From assembly GCA_900541645.1 (NCBI GenBank), contig UQKQ01000004.1, positions 90,584 through 154,583 of the forward strand: a DNA stretch of 64,000 nt, written 5' to 3'. Both the position numbers and the translations under genes were made by a program. Under the pieces are notes generated by a model, which saw only the letters and a program-made list of their open reading frames with translations, made no database searches and had not been told where the DNA came from. Origin of the DNA: an uncultured Collinsella sp. (GTDB lineage Bacteria > Actinomycetota > Coriobacteriia > Coriobacteriales > Coriobacteriaceae). Below are positions 8,010 through 16,792 of this stretch, piece after piece; the first letter of the stretch is position 1, and every line of letters begins with the position of its first letter.

Positions 8010-9440
8010 ATGGCTCTTTGGGGCGGTCGTTTTGAGGCGGGCGTGGCCGAGGTCACGCAGGAGTTTGGCGCGTCGCTGCCGGTCGACAAACATCTCTATA
8101 AGCAGGATATCGCCGGCTCTAAGGCGCATGCCAAGATGCTGGCGGCTCAGGGCATCATCAGTGCCGAGGATGAGCAGGCGATTGCCAAGGGCCTGACCGG
8201 AATCGAACAGGATATCGATGCCGGTAACTTCACCTTCGATATCAACGACGAGGACATTCATATGTCCATCGAGAGCGAGCTGACGCGTCGCATCGGCGAG
8301 GCGGGTAAGCGCTTGCATACCGGACGTTCGCGCAACGACCAGGTGGCGACCGACACACGCCTGGGCGTCAAGGCGCTGGCCAAGGAGCTCATGGAGGCCA
8401 ATCTTGAGCTGCGCCATGTGCTGGTGGATGCGGCTAAGAAGTACGACAAGGTGATTCTGCCGGGCTACACGCACATGCAGCATGCTCAGCCCGTACTGCT
8501 GTCGCATCATCTGCTGGCGTATTCCTGGATGTTCGCGCGCGACTTTACGCGCCTGAAGGCCGCCTTTGATGCTGCCGACAACTGCCCGTTGGGTGCTGCC
8601 GCGCTTGCCGGTACGAGCTATCCGCTCGATCGTCAGATGACGGCCGCCGAACTTGGTTTTGCGGGCGTGATCCCCAACTCGCTCGATGCGGTTTCCGACC
8701 GTGATTTCCTCCTCGACCTGCATTACGCCGGCTCCGTCATGGCGATGCACCTGTCGCGTCTTTCCGAGGAGATCGTGCTGTGGTCGAGCTCCGAATTTGG
8801 CTTTATCACGCTTTCCGACTCTTACTCCACCGGTTCGTCCATCATGCCGCAGAAGAAGAACCCCGACTTTGCCGAGCTTATCCGCGGCAAGAGCGGCCGA
8901 GTCTATGGCAACCTGGTGCAGCTGCTCGTGACCATGAAGGGCTTGCCGCTCGCTTATAACAAGGACTTGCAGGAGGACAAGGAGGGCGCGCTCGATACCG
9001 CCCATACGCTCATGCAGTGCCTGTCCGTTATGGCCGGTATGATTTCGACCTGGACTGTCAACGAGGATGCCATGGCGCGCGAGTGCGGCGTGGGGCACCT
9101 TGCCGCTACCGATGTTGCCGATTACCTGGCTAAGCGTGGTCTGCCGTTCCGCGAGGCACATGCCGTGGTGGGCCATCTGGTCCTGATGTGTGAGAAGCGT
9201 GGCTGCAATCTTGAGGACCTACCGTTTGAGGTGTTCCAGGAGGCAAGCCCGCTCTTTGAACGCGATATTACCGAGGCGCTCGACATCCCCTCAATTGTCG
9301 CCGCGCGTACGACCGAGGGCGGTACCGCCCCTGCCGCCGTTGCCGTGCAGCTGCAGCGTGCCGAGGCACAGCTCGTGGCCGACGAGGGCGTGTTTGGATC
9401 GCTGACCAAGGTCGTCGAGATGGGCCACGGGATAAAGTAA
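8010..9440 (+). CDS. argH: Argininosuccinate lyase
   Basis: A 476-residue fumarase-superfamily enzyme splitting argininosuccinate into arginine and fumarate. The superfamily signature GSSIMPQKKNPD lies near residues 276-287, and TGRSRNDQVATD and GYTHMQHAQP are the other two conserved blocks. The start at 8010 (MALWGGRF) has GAAAGGGG 9 bases upstream; the in-frame codon at 7989 overlaps that site. With argG it completes conversion of citrulline to arginine; other arg genes are not in the window. Confidence 0.97.
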   Translation: MALWGGRFEAGVAEVTQEFGASLPVDKHLYKQDIAGSKAHAKMLAAQGIISAEDEQAIAKGLTGIEQDIDAGNFTFDINDEDIHMSIESELTRRIGEAGKRLHTGRSRNDQVATDTRLGVKALAKELMEANLELRHVLVDAAKKYDKVILPGYTHMQHAQPVLLSHHLLAYSWMFARDFTRLKAAFDAADNCPLGAAALAGTSYPLDRQMTAAELGFAGVIPNSLDAVSDRDFLLDLHYAGSVMAMHLSRLSEEIVLWSSSEFGFITLSDSYSTGSSIMPQKKNPDFAELIRGKSGRVYGNLVQLLVTMKGLPLAYNKDLQEDKEGALDTAHTLMQCLSVMAGMISTWTVNEDAMARECGVGHLAATDVADYLAKRGLPFREAHAVVGHLVLMCEKRGCNLEDLPFEVFQEASPLFERDITEALDIPSIVAARTTEGGTAPAAVAVQLQRAEAQLVADEGVFGSLTKVVEMGHGIK

Positions 9441-9492
9441 GGGTTTGGCCGAAGCCGTTTTTGCCATTTATTGAGGAATCGTTTTTTGCTTT

Positions 9493-9526
9493 ACGGGCGT
9501 CTGCTGATGTGGGCGTCCGTATTTTG
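9493..9526 (+). terminator. Terminator after argH
   Basis: ACGGGCGTC (9493-9501) pairs with GGCGTCCGT (9512-9520) using two G-T pairs, followed by ATTTTGTT. In the remainder of the 9441-9825 gap I see only a possible ndk promoter (TTAACT-16-TACGAT, about 9736-9763). Confidence 0.65.
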
Positions 9527-9825
9527 TTGCTATGGGGGAGGGGCTTGTCGAGAACTTCTGTAGGACCTTTGGGCAGGTTGTGAAGGGGGTACGTTCGCGG
9601 GCGGCAACCGACCGTCTGCTCTGCTCGATGCGGTTGATGGGCAGTCGGATGGTACTCTAATCGAGCTTCGAAACAGAAGTGACACATATGGAGCGCTTTA
9701 ATAAATTGTAGCGTTTCAAGAAACAGCTTTTTGTTTAACTGCAGCTAAAACTCTGTTACGATGCAGTCCAGGCGGGTGCCGGAATGGGACTTGGGCACGC
9801 GCGAACCTACTTGAAAGGCTACCTT

Positions 9826-10230
9826 ATGGCTATCGAGAAGACCTTCATCATGATTAAGCCCGACGCGGTGCGCGATCGCAAAATCGGCGAGATTGTTGCT
9901 CGCATTGAGCGCAGCGGCCTTGTCATCGAGCGCATGGAGATGACCACGCTCGAGCGCGCTACCGTCGAGGAGCACTACGCCCATCTGGCCGACAAGCCCT
10001 TCTTTGGCGGTCTCTGTGACTTTATGACGAGCGGTCCGGTCGTCAAGATGGTCGTTTCCGGTCTCTCCGCTGTTGCTAAGATGCGCACCCTCATGGGCGC
10101 TACTAATCCGCTTGACGCTGCTCCTGGTACCATCCGCGGCGACTTTGCCGTCGATGTCAACGCCAACGTGATCCACGGCTCCGACTGCCTGGAGAACGCC
10201 GAGATCGAGATCAAGCGCTTCTTTGGCTAA
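9826..10230 (+). CDS. ndk: Nucleoside diphosphate kinase
   Basis: A 134-residue kinase that transfers the gamma phosphate of ATP to nucleoside diphosphates through a phosphohistidine. The catalytic histidine is His117 in NVIHGSDCLENAE, and KPDAVRDRKIGEI and NPLDAAPGTIRGDFA are the other family blocks. The start at 9826 is used because MAIEKTFIMIKPDAV is the normal N-terminus and a GAAAGG site lies upstream. It is monocistronic, ended by a strong terminator at 10269. Confidence 0.97.
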   Translation: MAIEKTFIMIKPDAVRDRKIGEIVARIERSGLVIERMEMTTLERATVEEHYAHLADKPFFGGLCDFMTSGPVVKMVVSGLSAVAKMRTLMGATNPLDAAPGTIRGDFAVDVNANVIHGSDCLENAEIEIKRFFG

Positions 10231-10268
10231 ACCAGCTTTGACTCCTTAAAGCTGTTAGCGTGTGGCTT

Positions 10269-10303
10269 GGGCGCCGCGGAACTCCATCCGCGGCGCCCTT
10301 TTA
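10269..10303 (+). terminator. Terminator after ndk
   Basis: GGGCGCCGCGG (10269-10279) pairs with CCGCGGCGCCC (10288-10298), followed by TTTTATT. Confidence 0.85.
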
Positions 10304-10319
10304 TTCCATAATCTATGAA

Positions 10320-10354
10320 GGGGCCCGCTCGGACATGAGTTCCGAGCGGGCCCC
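10320..10354 (-). terminator. Hairpin terminator after rpiB
   Basis: A perfect 13-bp stem, GGGGCCCGCTCGG (10320-10332) with CCGAGCGGGCCCC (10342-10354). On the minus strand it follows the rpiB stop and is followed by TTCATAGATT, so it is probably the rpiB terminator, although the T tract is short. Confidence 0.65.
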
Positions 10355-10381
10355 TGCTGTTAGCTTGTGACACTGACTGGT

Positions 10382-10849
10382 TTAGGCCTCGTCGACGACC
10401 TTGAGGCCGCGCGTGTGGTCGATCTCGTTGAGGAGGTTAACGCGACGCTCGTGACGACCGCCCTCAAACTCGGCGTCGAGCCACTCGTCGACAATCATCT
10501 TGGCGAGCTCGGAGCCCACGACGCGGGCGCCAAAGGCGAGCACGTTGGTATTGTTATGCATGCGGGAGAGCTTGGCACTGAAGGGCTCGGAGCACACGAC
10601 GGCGCGCACGCCCTCTACCTTGTTAGCAGCCAGGCTGATACCGACGCCGGTGCCGCAGATCAGGATGCCCAGGTCGACGTCGCCGTTGGCAACGGCCTTA
10701 CCCACCTTGTAGCCGGCGATGGGGTAGTCAAAGCTCTCGGAGGTGTCGGTGCCAAAGTTCACGACCTCGCAGCCGCGCTCCTTCAGGTGCTCGGAGATGA
10801 TGTTCTTGAGCTCGACGGCGGCGTGGTCGTTACCGATACCGATCTTCAT
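10382..10849 (-). CDS. rpiB: Ribose 5-phosphate isomerase B
   Basis: A 155-residue RpiB/LacAB-family sugar phosphate isomerase interconverting ribose 5-phosphate and ribulose 5-phosphate. GNDHAAVELK near the N-terminus, the catalytic cysteine in ILICGTGVGISLAANK (Cys65) and RMHNNTNVLAFGARVVG match the family. The ATG at 10849 is chosen for its AGAGGA site and normal family length; the longer open frame to 11065 crosses the promoter region. It is divergent from cyuA, with a perfect palindrome in between. Confidence 0.95.
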   Translation of the reverse strand: MKIGIGNDHAAVELKNIISEHLKERGCEVVNFGTDTSESFDYPIAGYKVGKAVANGDVDLGILICGTGVGISLAANKVEGVRAVVCSEPFSAKLSRMHNNTNVLAFGARVVGSELAKMIVDEWLDAEFEGGRHERRVNLLNEIDHTRGLKVVDEA

Positions 10850-10931
10850 GGATGGTTCCTCTCTGGTCTGTGCGGCGCAAATGCTAAAGGTGTTTACCGC
10901 GTTCGACTGCATGATAGCGCGACTTTTGCGT

Positions 10932-10947
10932 AAACGCTCGAGCGTTT
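10932..10947. promoter_or_regulatory. Operator-like palindrome between rpiB and cyuA
   Basis: AAACGCTCGAGCGTTT is a perfect 16-bp palindrome in the divergent rpiB-cyuA region; a half-like copy CAAACGCTTT follows at about 10954. The CG-centred symmetric form resembles LacI/GalR-type operators. No regulator gene is adjacent, so the binding protein is unknown. Confidence 0.45.
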
Positions 10948-11121
10948 TTTGGTCAAACGCTTTAGCAGGCAACAAGACTGGCTTCTCGTGAATGAATGTC
11001 GTCAGTTTGCGTTTGAGCGCCGTCCGCCGGAACCATGGTTGCGGTTTTTGATGCATTGTTATCAAATAAAGGAGCTAACATTTTTTGAGAGCCTAGCCCG
11101 TTATGCAAGCAGGAGATACCT

Positions 11122-12441
11122 ATGCCTACCGATTCCATCCGTGATGCCGCGTTTTGCGATGTTTTGAACCGCGAACTTGTCTGTGCACTCGGCTGCACCG
11201 AGCCCATTGCCGTTGCCTATGCGGCGGCGCTGGCGAGTCAGACGCTCGGTTGCGAACCCGATCATATGGATGTTGCATGCTCGGGCAACATTATCAAGAA
11301 CGTTAAGAGCGTGACCGTGCCCAACTCGGGCGGTATGCACGGTATTGAAGCCGCGGCCGTGCTGGGTGCCGTGGGCGGCGACGCTAAGAGCGCGCTCGAG
11401 GTGCTCGAGAGCGTTGACGATGAAGACCGCGCTCGCGTGGCCGAGCTCCTTGCCGACGCCGGCTACTGCGATGTGTCGCTTGTCGAGGGCGTGCCCAACC
11501 TCTACATTAAGGTGACTGCGACGGCCGGGGGCCATACCGCGGTCGTCGAGATTACCGACCACCACACCAATGTCACGTGCCATACCCTCGACGGTATTCC
11601 GGTATGCGGCAAGTCGGCGGGGGAGTGTGCCGCCTGCGCCGAGCGCGTGGTGGCCGAGCGCGCGGCAGATAGCGCTGACACGCCCATGTCGATTGAGTCC
11701 ATCATCGACTTTATCGAGGACGGCGATATCGATGGTGCCCGCGCTGTCGTTGAGCGTCAGATTGAGCTGAATGGCGCGATCAGTGCTGAGGGCCTTGCGC
11801 ACGCTTGGGGCGCCGAGGTGGGTCGTACGCTGCTGGGTGCTCGTGCCGATGACGTCGCCTGCCGTGCCCGTGCCCGTGCGGCCGCCGGATCCGACGCTCG
11901 CATGAACGGCTGCGCGCTGCCGGTCGCCATTGTGTGCGGCTCGGGCAATCAGGGCATTACCTGCGCATTGCCCGTCATGGAGTATGCCGAGTACCTGCGT
12001 TGCGACCACGAGCGCCTGGTGCGCGCCGTGATGCTGTCCGATCTTATCGCCGTGCATATCAAGAGCTATATTGGTGCGCTCTCGGCGTTTTGCGGTGCTA
12101 TTTGCGCTGCGTGCGGCGCCGGCGCTGCGATTACCTGGCTGTGCGGTGGCACGCGCGAACAGATTGGCGCGACGGTCTCGAATACGCTTGGCAACGTGGG
12201 CGGCATCGTGTGCGACGGCGCCAAGGCGAGTTGTGCCGCCAAGATCTCGGCTGCCGTTGATGCGGCGATTCTGGGCCATGATATGGCTATGCAGGGTCGC
12301 GGCTTCCGCGCCGGCGAGGGCCTGATCCAGGATACCGTTGAGCAGACAATCGCCAGCATGGGCTACGTGGGCCGTGTGGGCATGAAGGACACCGACGTCG
12401 AGATCCTCAACATCATGATCGGCAAAACCCAAGTGTGCTAG
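11122..12441 (+). CDS. cyuA: L-cysteine desulfidase family protein (CyuA/UPF0597)
   Basis: A 439-residue member of the UPF0597 family, whose studied members split cysteine to pyruvate, ammonia and sulfide using a [4Fe-4S] cluster. The conserved ELVCALGCTEPIAVAYA (with Cys25 in the position of the catalytic cysteine of the archaeal enzyme) and VTVPNSGGMHGIEAAA support the call. Several later cysteines (CGSGNQGITC and neighbours) could bind the cluster. A serine dehydratase activity is an alternative. Its AGGAG site is clear, and its stop overlaps that of the convergent HAD gene in a CTAG. Confidence 0.88.
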   Translation: MPTDSIRDAAFCDVLNRELVCALGCTEPIAVAYAAALASQTLGCEPDHMDVACSGNIIKNVKSVTVPNSGGMHGIEAAAVLGAVGGDAKSALEVLESVDDEDRARVAELLADAGYCDVSLVEGVPNLYIKVTATAGGHTAVVEITDHHTNVTCHTLDGIPVCGKSAGECAACAERVVAERAADSADTPMSIESIIDFIEDGDIDGARAVVERQIELNGAISAEGLAHAWGAEVGRTLLGARADDVACRARARAAAGSDARMNGCALPVAIVCGSGNQGITCALPVMEYAEYLRCDHERLVRAVMLSDLIAVHIKSYIGALSAFCGAICAACGAGAAITWLCGGTREQIGATVSNTLGNVGGIVCDGAKASCAAKISAAVDAAILGHDMAMQGRGFRAGEGLIQDTVEQTIASMGYVGRVGMKDTDVEILNIMIGKTQVC

Positions 12442-13196
12442 GACAGTTCGTCGGCTACTTGGTGTTCGTAGAAGGCTTCTACTACGGCGTTAAAGTCGCG
12501 GGCGAAGCCTTCCATGGTTCCGCGCCAGGTGACTCGGTTGGGCTTGCCCTGGCCTACATAGGCAGTCTGAATGCCGCAGGCGGGACTAGGGAAGTCGCGT
12601 TTGGGATCGTTGCCCACCATAAGGACCTCGTGCGGTTCGAGTCCCATCACCTGAAGCTGCTCGAGATAGTAGGTGGCATCGGGCTTGCAGCGGGTGGTGT
12701 TTCCCATGTGCGTGACGAGCTCAAAGGGGGCGTCGGCCAGGTCGCCCCAACCCATGCGGCACTCGATGGCTCCCTGCGGAAAGCTGGGGTTGGTGAAGAG
12801 CGCGCAGCGCAGCCCTGCGTCCTGTACAGCCTGAAGCGCGGCGTGTGCGCCCGGCATGGCGTGGGCGTTGATGACGTCGTCATTCTTATGCGGGAGAACT
12901 TCGCGGTCGTAGTAGGTAAACGCCTCGTAGATGATAGGATCGGAAAGGCAGATCCCGCATCGGCGCTCGACCTCTTCTTGGTAAAACTCAAGATTGGTGC
13001 GGTTGTCCGTGCCGCTGCGGCGATTGGCGTTGAGGTCGACCAGGATGGTGCCGAGGCGTGCCATCGTGCCCCCGCGGCTGCGACGTCCGATATCCGCGAG
13101 CATCGATGAGACATCCTTAAAATAGCGAAGGATGAACGCATTGAGGTTAATGCTAAGAAGCGTCTCGTCCATATCGAAAACGACTGCTTTGAGCAC
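12438..13196 (-). CDS. HAD family hydrolase
   Basis: A 252-residue haloacid dehalogenase-type phosphatase with motif I VVFDMDETLLSIN at the N-terminus, FTNPSFPQ as motif II-like and VLMVGNDPKRDFPSP as motif IV. The best start is the GTG at 13196, with GAGAAAGGTG about 6 bases upstream; the ATG at 13349 lies far upstream in the rpsA promoter region. The stop TAG (complement of 12438-12440) overlaps the cyuA stop. The substrate is not predictable. Confidence 0.85.
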   Translation of the reverse strand: MLKAVVFDMDETLLSINLNAFILRYFKDVSSMLADIGRRSRGGTMARLGTILVDLNANRRSGTDNRTNLEFYQEEVERRCGICLSDPIIYEAFTYYDREVLPHKNDDVINAHAMPGAHAALQAVQDAGLRCALFTNPSFPQGAIECRMGWGDLADAPFELVTHMGNTTRCKPDATYYLEQLQVMGLEPHEVLMVGNDPKRDFPSPACGIQTAYVGQGKPNRVTWRGTMEGFARDFNAVVEAFYEHQVADELS

Positions 13197-13351
13197 GCGG
13201 GCACCTTTCTCGAAAAATCGTTCCAGAATCGTATGTCTGGGATACTTTACCCCAAAGCAGTATGCTTCACTGCTTATCGTCAACTTGTGGAGACAGTCGT
13301 TCACAAGATTGCGAAAAAGTCTCCATACGAGTAAAAAATCGCAGTTCACGC

Positions 13352-13380
13352 TTGAAATCGAAGTGATTTCCCCGTAATCT
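13352..13380 (+). promoter_or_regulatory. Promoter of rpsA
   Basis: TTGAAA (13352-13357), a 17-base spacer and TAATCT (13375-13380) form a near-consensus promoter, giving an rpsA leader of about 125 bases. The rest of the 13197-13511 gap shows nothing else I can name. Confidence 0.6.
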
Positions 13381-13511
13381 ATACGGACGTGATTGCATAA
13401 GCGTCACATCAGTATCTGTCGGCTCCCGAGTGTTCCTAAACGTTGTGTGCTTGTCGCACCCTTCTGTAGGTCCTAGCAATCGGGGCCCCGTAGTTCGAAA
13501 GGGGTCCACCT

Positions 13512-14678
13512 TTGAGTGAGATTCAGAACTCGTCCATTTTCTCTCTTGACGATGTCAACGAGGAGGAGATGAACAACCTCATCGACGGTACGATTACCGA
13601 CTTTGATGAGGGCGATCTCGTTAACGGCACTGTCGTTAAGATCGAGCATGACGAGGTGCTCGTTGACATCGGATTTAAGTCCGAGGGCGTTATCCCGGTC
13701 CGCGAGCTGTCCATCCGCAAGGACGCTAACCCTGCAGACATCGTTGCACTCGGTGATCCCATCGAGGCCCTCGTTCTCCAGAAGGAGGACAAGGACGGTC
13801 GTCTGGTCCTGTCCAAGAAGCGTGCCGAGTACGAGCGTGCTTGGAACCGCATCGAGGAGAAGTTCAACTCCGGCGAGAACGTCGAGGGCGAGGTTATCGA
13901 GGTTGTCAAGGGCGGCCTGATCCTCGACATCGGCCTGCGTGGCTTCCTGCCCGCTTCCCTCGTCGACCTCCGTCGCGTCAAGGACCTCACCTCCTACATG
14001 GGCACCCGCATCGAGGCCCGCGTCATCGAGATGGACCGCAACCGCAACAACGTTGTCCTCTCCCGTCGCGTCGTGCTCGAGGAGTCCCGTAAGGCCGAGC
14101 GCTCCGAGATTCTGTCCAAGCTCAAGTCGGGCATGCGTCTCCAGGGCACCGTTTCCTCCATCGTGGACTTCGGCGCCTTCGTCGACCTCGGCGGTATCGA
14201 CGGCCTCATCCACATCTCCGAGCTCTCTTGGAACCACGTCAACCATCCTTCCGAGGTTGTCAAGGTCGGCCAGGAGGTCGAGGTCGAGGTTCTCGACGTC
14301 GATCTCAACCGCGAGCGCATCTCCCTGGGTCTCAAGCAGACCACCGAGGATCCGTGGCGCGCACTGGTCAAGAAGTACCCCGTCGGCGCTATCGTCGAGG
14401 GCACTGTGACCAAGCTTGTCCCGTTCGGCGCTTTCGTCGACCTGGGCGAGGGCATCGAGGGTCTGGTGCACATCTCCGAGATGGCCAACAAGCACGTCGA
14501 TCAGCCTTCTCAGGTCACCCACGTGGGCGACAAGGTTCAGGTCAAGGTCATGGAGATCGACCTCGACCGTCGTCGCATCTCCCTGTCCATGAAGTCTGCT
14601 GCTGAGACTCTGGGCGTCGAGATCGAGGTTACCCCGCTGCCTTCCGAGAAGAAGGACGAGGAGACCGACGCCGAGTAA
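13512..14678 (+). CDS. rpsA: 30S ribosomal protein S1
   Basis: A 388-residue protein with four S1 RNA-binding repeats (about 35-105, 122-187, 205-275 and 290-360), the form usual in Gram-positive bacteria, followed by a short acidic tail. It helps mRNA bind the 30S subunit. IDGLIHISELSWNH and IEGLVHISEMANKH are typical S1 signatures. The start is a TTG at 13512, seven bases after GAAAGGGG; no in-frame ATG or GTG lies nearby. Codon use is strongly biased, as expected for high expression. Confidence 0.95.
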   Translation: MSEIQNSSIFSLDDVNEEEMNNLIDGTITDFDEGDLVNGTVVKIEHDEVLVDIGFKSEGVIPVRELSIRKDANPADIVALGDPIEALVLQKEDKDGRLVLSKKRAEYERAWNRIEEKFNSGENVEGEVIEVVKGGLILDIGLRGFLPASLVDLRRVKDLTSYMGTRIEARVIEMDRNRNNVVLSRRVVLEESRKAERSEILSKLKSGMRLQGTVSSIVDFGAFVDLGGIDGLIHISELSWNHVNHPSEVVKVGQEVEVEVLDVDLNRERISLGLKQTTEDPWRALVKKYPVGAIVEGTVTKLVPFGAFVDLGEGIEGLVHISEMANKHVDQPSQVTHVGDKVQVKVMEIDLDRRRISLSMKSAAETLGVEIEVTPLPSEKKDEETDAE

Positions 14679-14704
14679 ATCGGTTTGACGATCACTTGTT
14701 TTAA

Positions 14705-14736
14705 GGGATCCGTCCGCAATGGACGGGTCCCTTTTT
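14705..14736 (+). terminator. Terminator after rpsA
   Basis: GGGATCCGTCC (14705-14715) pairs with GGACGGGTCCC (14721-14731), followed by five T. Confidence 0.85.
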
Positions 14737-14786
14737 GCATTTGGCGCCGAGATGCGCGATGCTGCCCGGGCTATTCACAGGCTATT

Positions 14787-14910
14787 GGGTTGTCGATGCA
14801 TGAAAAATGCCGACATCCCGCCTCGGGGAGGAGGCGGGAACACACCGAGTAGACGGAGGGGTGTGGAGCGCGGTCGCGTCTCGACTGACGACGTTGCCCA
14901 TCGACAACCC
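14787..14910. other. Candidate structured element upstream of the RNase P RNA
   Basis: GGGTTGTCGATG (14787-14798) pairs perfectly with CATCGACAACCC (14899-14910). The ~100 bases enclosed hold a strong hairpin, TCCCGCCTC with GAGGCGGGA (about 14817-14842), and a weaker ACACC/GGTGT hairpin. The closed multi-stem shape suggests a small RNA or an elaborate terminator. It does not match SRP RNA, 6S or tmRNA features that I can see. It accounts for most of the 14679-15002 gap. Confidence 0.4.
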
Positions 14911-15002
14911 TATTGTACTGCATGGCGTGGTTCTTGGTTTATCGTGTCGAACGCTTGTGTTGTGCCATTGCCTGCGGCAACGGTGTGCTACACTCTTGCA
15001 CT

Positions 15003-15364
15003 GCTGAGTGGGCCAGACGGTCGCGCGATGTGCTGCTTGCAGCACGCGTGAGGAAAGTCCGGGCTCCAGAGGGCGGGATGCCGGCTAACGGCCGGGCGGA
15101 GTGATCCGACGGAAAGCGCCGCAGAAAAGAAGACTCCCACCTGCGCCGCAAGGCGTAAAGGGAAAAGCTGAAACGGTGGTGTAAGAGACCACCAGCGTCG
15201 TGGTAACACGGCGGCTTGGCAAGCCCCATCCGGAGCAAGCGCGAATAGGAACGCTATGGGCCGGCCCGGTCCGCGTTCGGGTAGCGTGCGTGGAGCTGCA
15301 CGGTAACGTTCAGACAAGATAAATGACCGTTCACGACAGAACCCGGCTTATCGGCCCACTCAGC
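15003..15364 (+). ncRNA. rnpB: RNase P RNA (class A)
   Basis: The catalytic RNA of RNase P, which matures tRNA 5' ends. The universal core GAGGAAAGTCCGGGCTCC lies near 15050, and the partner AGATAAATGACCG...ACAGAACCCGGCTTAT block lies near 15318-15351. Stem P1 is closed by GCTGAGTGGGCC (15003-15014) with GGCCCACTCAGC (15353-15364). A TACACT -10-like box lies just upstream at 14989. The exact ends are inferred from P1. Confidence 0.95.
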
Positions 15365-15381
15365 TTTCTTGTTGACGCTGC

Positions 15382-15480
15382 GAACCCGTCAGCGCGGCAA
15401 TCTGCCTTTCAAGCCTTCGGGCATGACCATAAGGTCAATGCCCTCGTCTTTCAAGGCACCTTGCTCGCGCTGACGGGTTC
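15382..15480. repeat. Large nested hairpin downstream of rnpB
   Basis: GAACCCGTCAGCGCG (15382-15396) pairs with CGCGCTGACGGGTTC (15466-15480). Inside, GCAA/TTGC and TGCCTT/AAGGCA continue the stem across symmetric internal loops, and an apical hairpin GGGCATGACC-ATAA-GGTCAATGCCC (15419-15443) closes it. It may end rnpB transcription or be a structured repeat; its outer stem resembles the nested-palindrome design seen elsewhere in the window, without sequence identity. From 15481 to 15641 nothing further is seen. Confidence 0.6.
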
Positions 15481-15641
15481 TCGCTTTCGTTGACGGAATC
15501 ATCGGCGGTTCCGTTCTTGGCGTCTCTCTGTCTTTGCCTGGTCATTGACTTCGCCGTTCTATTTACCGGGGTTATCGGTACGGCCTTTGCCGTATTATTG
15601 AGGCTGTTTGTTGCCGCGCTTAGTTTTGTTGAGGGGCTTTG

Positions 15642-16277
15642 TTGGACAGCTATTTTACTCTGCAATCGAATATTGAGGCTTCGGGCGAGTTTGTGGACCG
15701 CAAGAGCCGGTTTATTGCCCAGCTGGTCCATATTGAGTCCGAGGATGAGGCGAATGCCTTTATCGAGATGGTTCGCAAGCGTCATTACGACGCTCGGCAC
15801 AATGTTCCTGCGTGGATTTTAGTCGATGGATGTGAACGTCAGAGCGATGACGGTGAGCCGAGCCGCACGAGCGGCATGCCGACGCTCGAGGTACTGCGCG
15901 GCGCAGAGCTCAAAAATGTTTGCTGCGTGGTGACGCGCTATTTTGGTGGCACGCTGTTGGGACCTGGTGGCTTGGTGCGCGCCTATACCGCGGCCACGCA
16001 GGCGGCGGTGGCAGCTGCTCGGGAGGCTGGGCAGATTGTCGAGATGACGAGCGTCGTGCCGGTTGACGTGCACGTGGCCTATCCGCAGTATGAGCAGGTG
16101 CTTCGTTTGGCGCAGGATTCGGGTGCCAAGGTTTCGGATACCGATTACGCGGATGCCGTGACACTTCACTTGGTGTTTAAGGCGGGGGAGCAGGACCCGT
16201 TTTGCGCTAAAATGCGCGAGCTTATGGCAGGGCGCGAGGAGATTGAGGTCGGCGCTCCCGAGTTTGCGGAGTTCTAA
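15642..16277 (+). CDS. YigZ family protein (UPF0029/IMPACT)
   Basis: A 211-residue YigZ-type protein. SRTSGMPTLEVL and TRYFGGTLLGPGGLVRAY are the IMPACT/YigZ signature, and the C-terminal ~65 residues form the DUF1949-like domain. Family members are implicated in translation-related control, but the bacterial function is not settled. There is no ATG or GTG near the domain start. Two adjacent TTG codons (15639 and 15642) follow GAGGGG; the second has the better spacing. Confidence 0.88.
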   Translation: MDSYFTLQSNIEASGEFVDRKSRFIAQLVHIESEDEANAFIEMVRKRHYDARHNVPAWILVDGCERQSDDGEPSRTSGMPTLEVLRGAELKNVCCVVTRYFGGTLLGPGGLVRAYTAATQAAVAAAREAGQIVEMTSVVPVDVHVAYPQYEQVLRLAQDSGAKVSDTDYADAVTLHLVFKAGEQDPFCAKMRELMAGREEIEVGAPEFAEF

Positions 16278-16345
16278 CGGCGACGGCCGGCGTGCTTTTG
16301 GATGGATCCCAAGCGCGCCGGCCGTCGTTTTTCTGCTGCTGCCGT

Positions 16346-16792
16346 TTACTCGGCGAGCTGCTTTAGCACATCACAGGCGATCTCGACGGCATCGTCGATG
16401 CAACCGGGGCAGCTGCGGAGCGGACCCTTATCCGATCCGATGCCCTTGAGCGTGCCGCAGACGGTCGTCGTATTCTTCTCGCCAAAACGCTTGGCGATTT
16501 CGCGCGACAGCTTGTAGGTCTGGCCCTTGGTCTTGGGGTTTTCCATGCCGTCGCTCATTACAAAGCCCATGATGGCCACAGCGCCCGAGATAGCGCCGCA
16601 GGTTTCGGTCATGCCTCCCATGCCGGCGCCAAAGCCCTCGGTGAGGGTAAAGGCGACCTGGGGGTCGAGCCCGACGGCGGGCGCGAGCGTGCAGGCGACG
16701 GCCTGGGCGCAGTTAAAGCCACGGGCGTGGTACTCGGCAGCCTGAGCCTGACAGGCGGTGATGTCGAGCTGGGCCGTATCGATTTGCTTCAT
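16346..16792 (-). CDS. C-GCAxxG-C-C family protein
   Basis: A 148-residue protein of the C_GCAxxG_C_C family, named for its conserved cysteines. Visible motifs are RGFNCAQAVACTLAP, GFGAGMGGMTETCGAISGA, TTTVCGTLKG and LRSCPGCIDDAVEIACDVL. The spaced cysteines suggest a metal or redox centre; the biochemical role is unknown. The ATG at 16792 has AAGGAG 8 bases upstream; the longer frame to 16939 has no ribosome site. Confidence 0.85.
   Translation of the reverse strand: MKQIDTAQLDITACQAQAAEYHARGFNCAQAVACTLAPAVGLDPQVAFTLTEGFGAGMGGMTETCGAISGAVAIMGFVMSDGMENPKTKGQTYKLSREIAKRFGEKNTTTVCGTLKGIGSDKGPLRSCPGCIDDAVEIACDVLKQLAE

Noticed and set aside
9532..9660. 42-residue open frame between argH and ndk
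   Set aside because: It has no ribosome site, starts just after a terminator hairpin and has no recognisable content.
14787..14910. SRP (4.5S) RNA
   Set aside because: The conserved GGAAGCA-type loop and asymmetric bulge of SRP RNA are missing.
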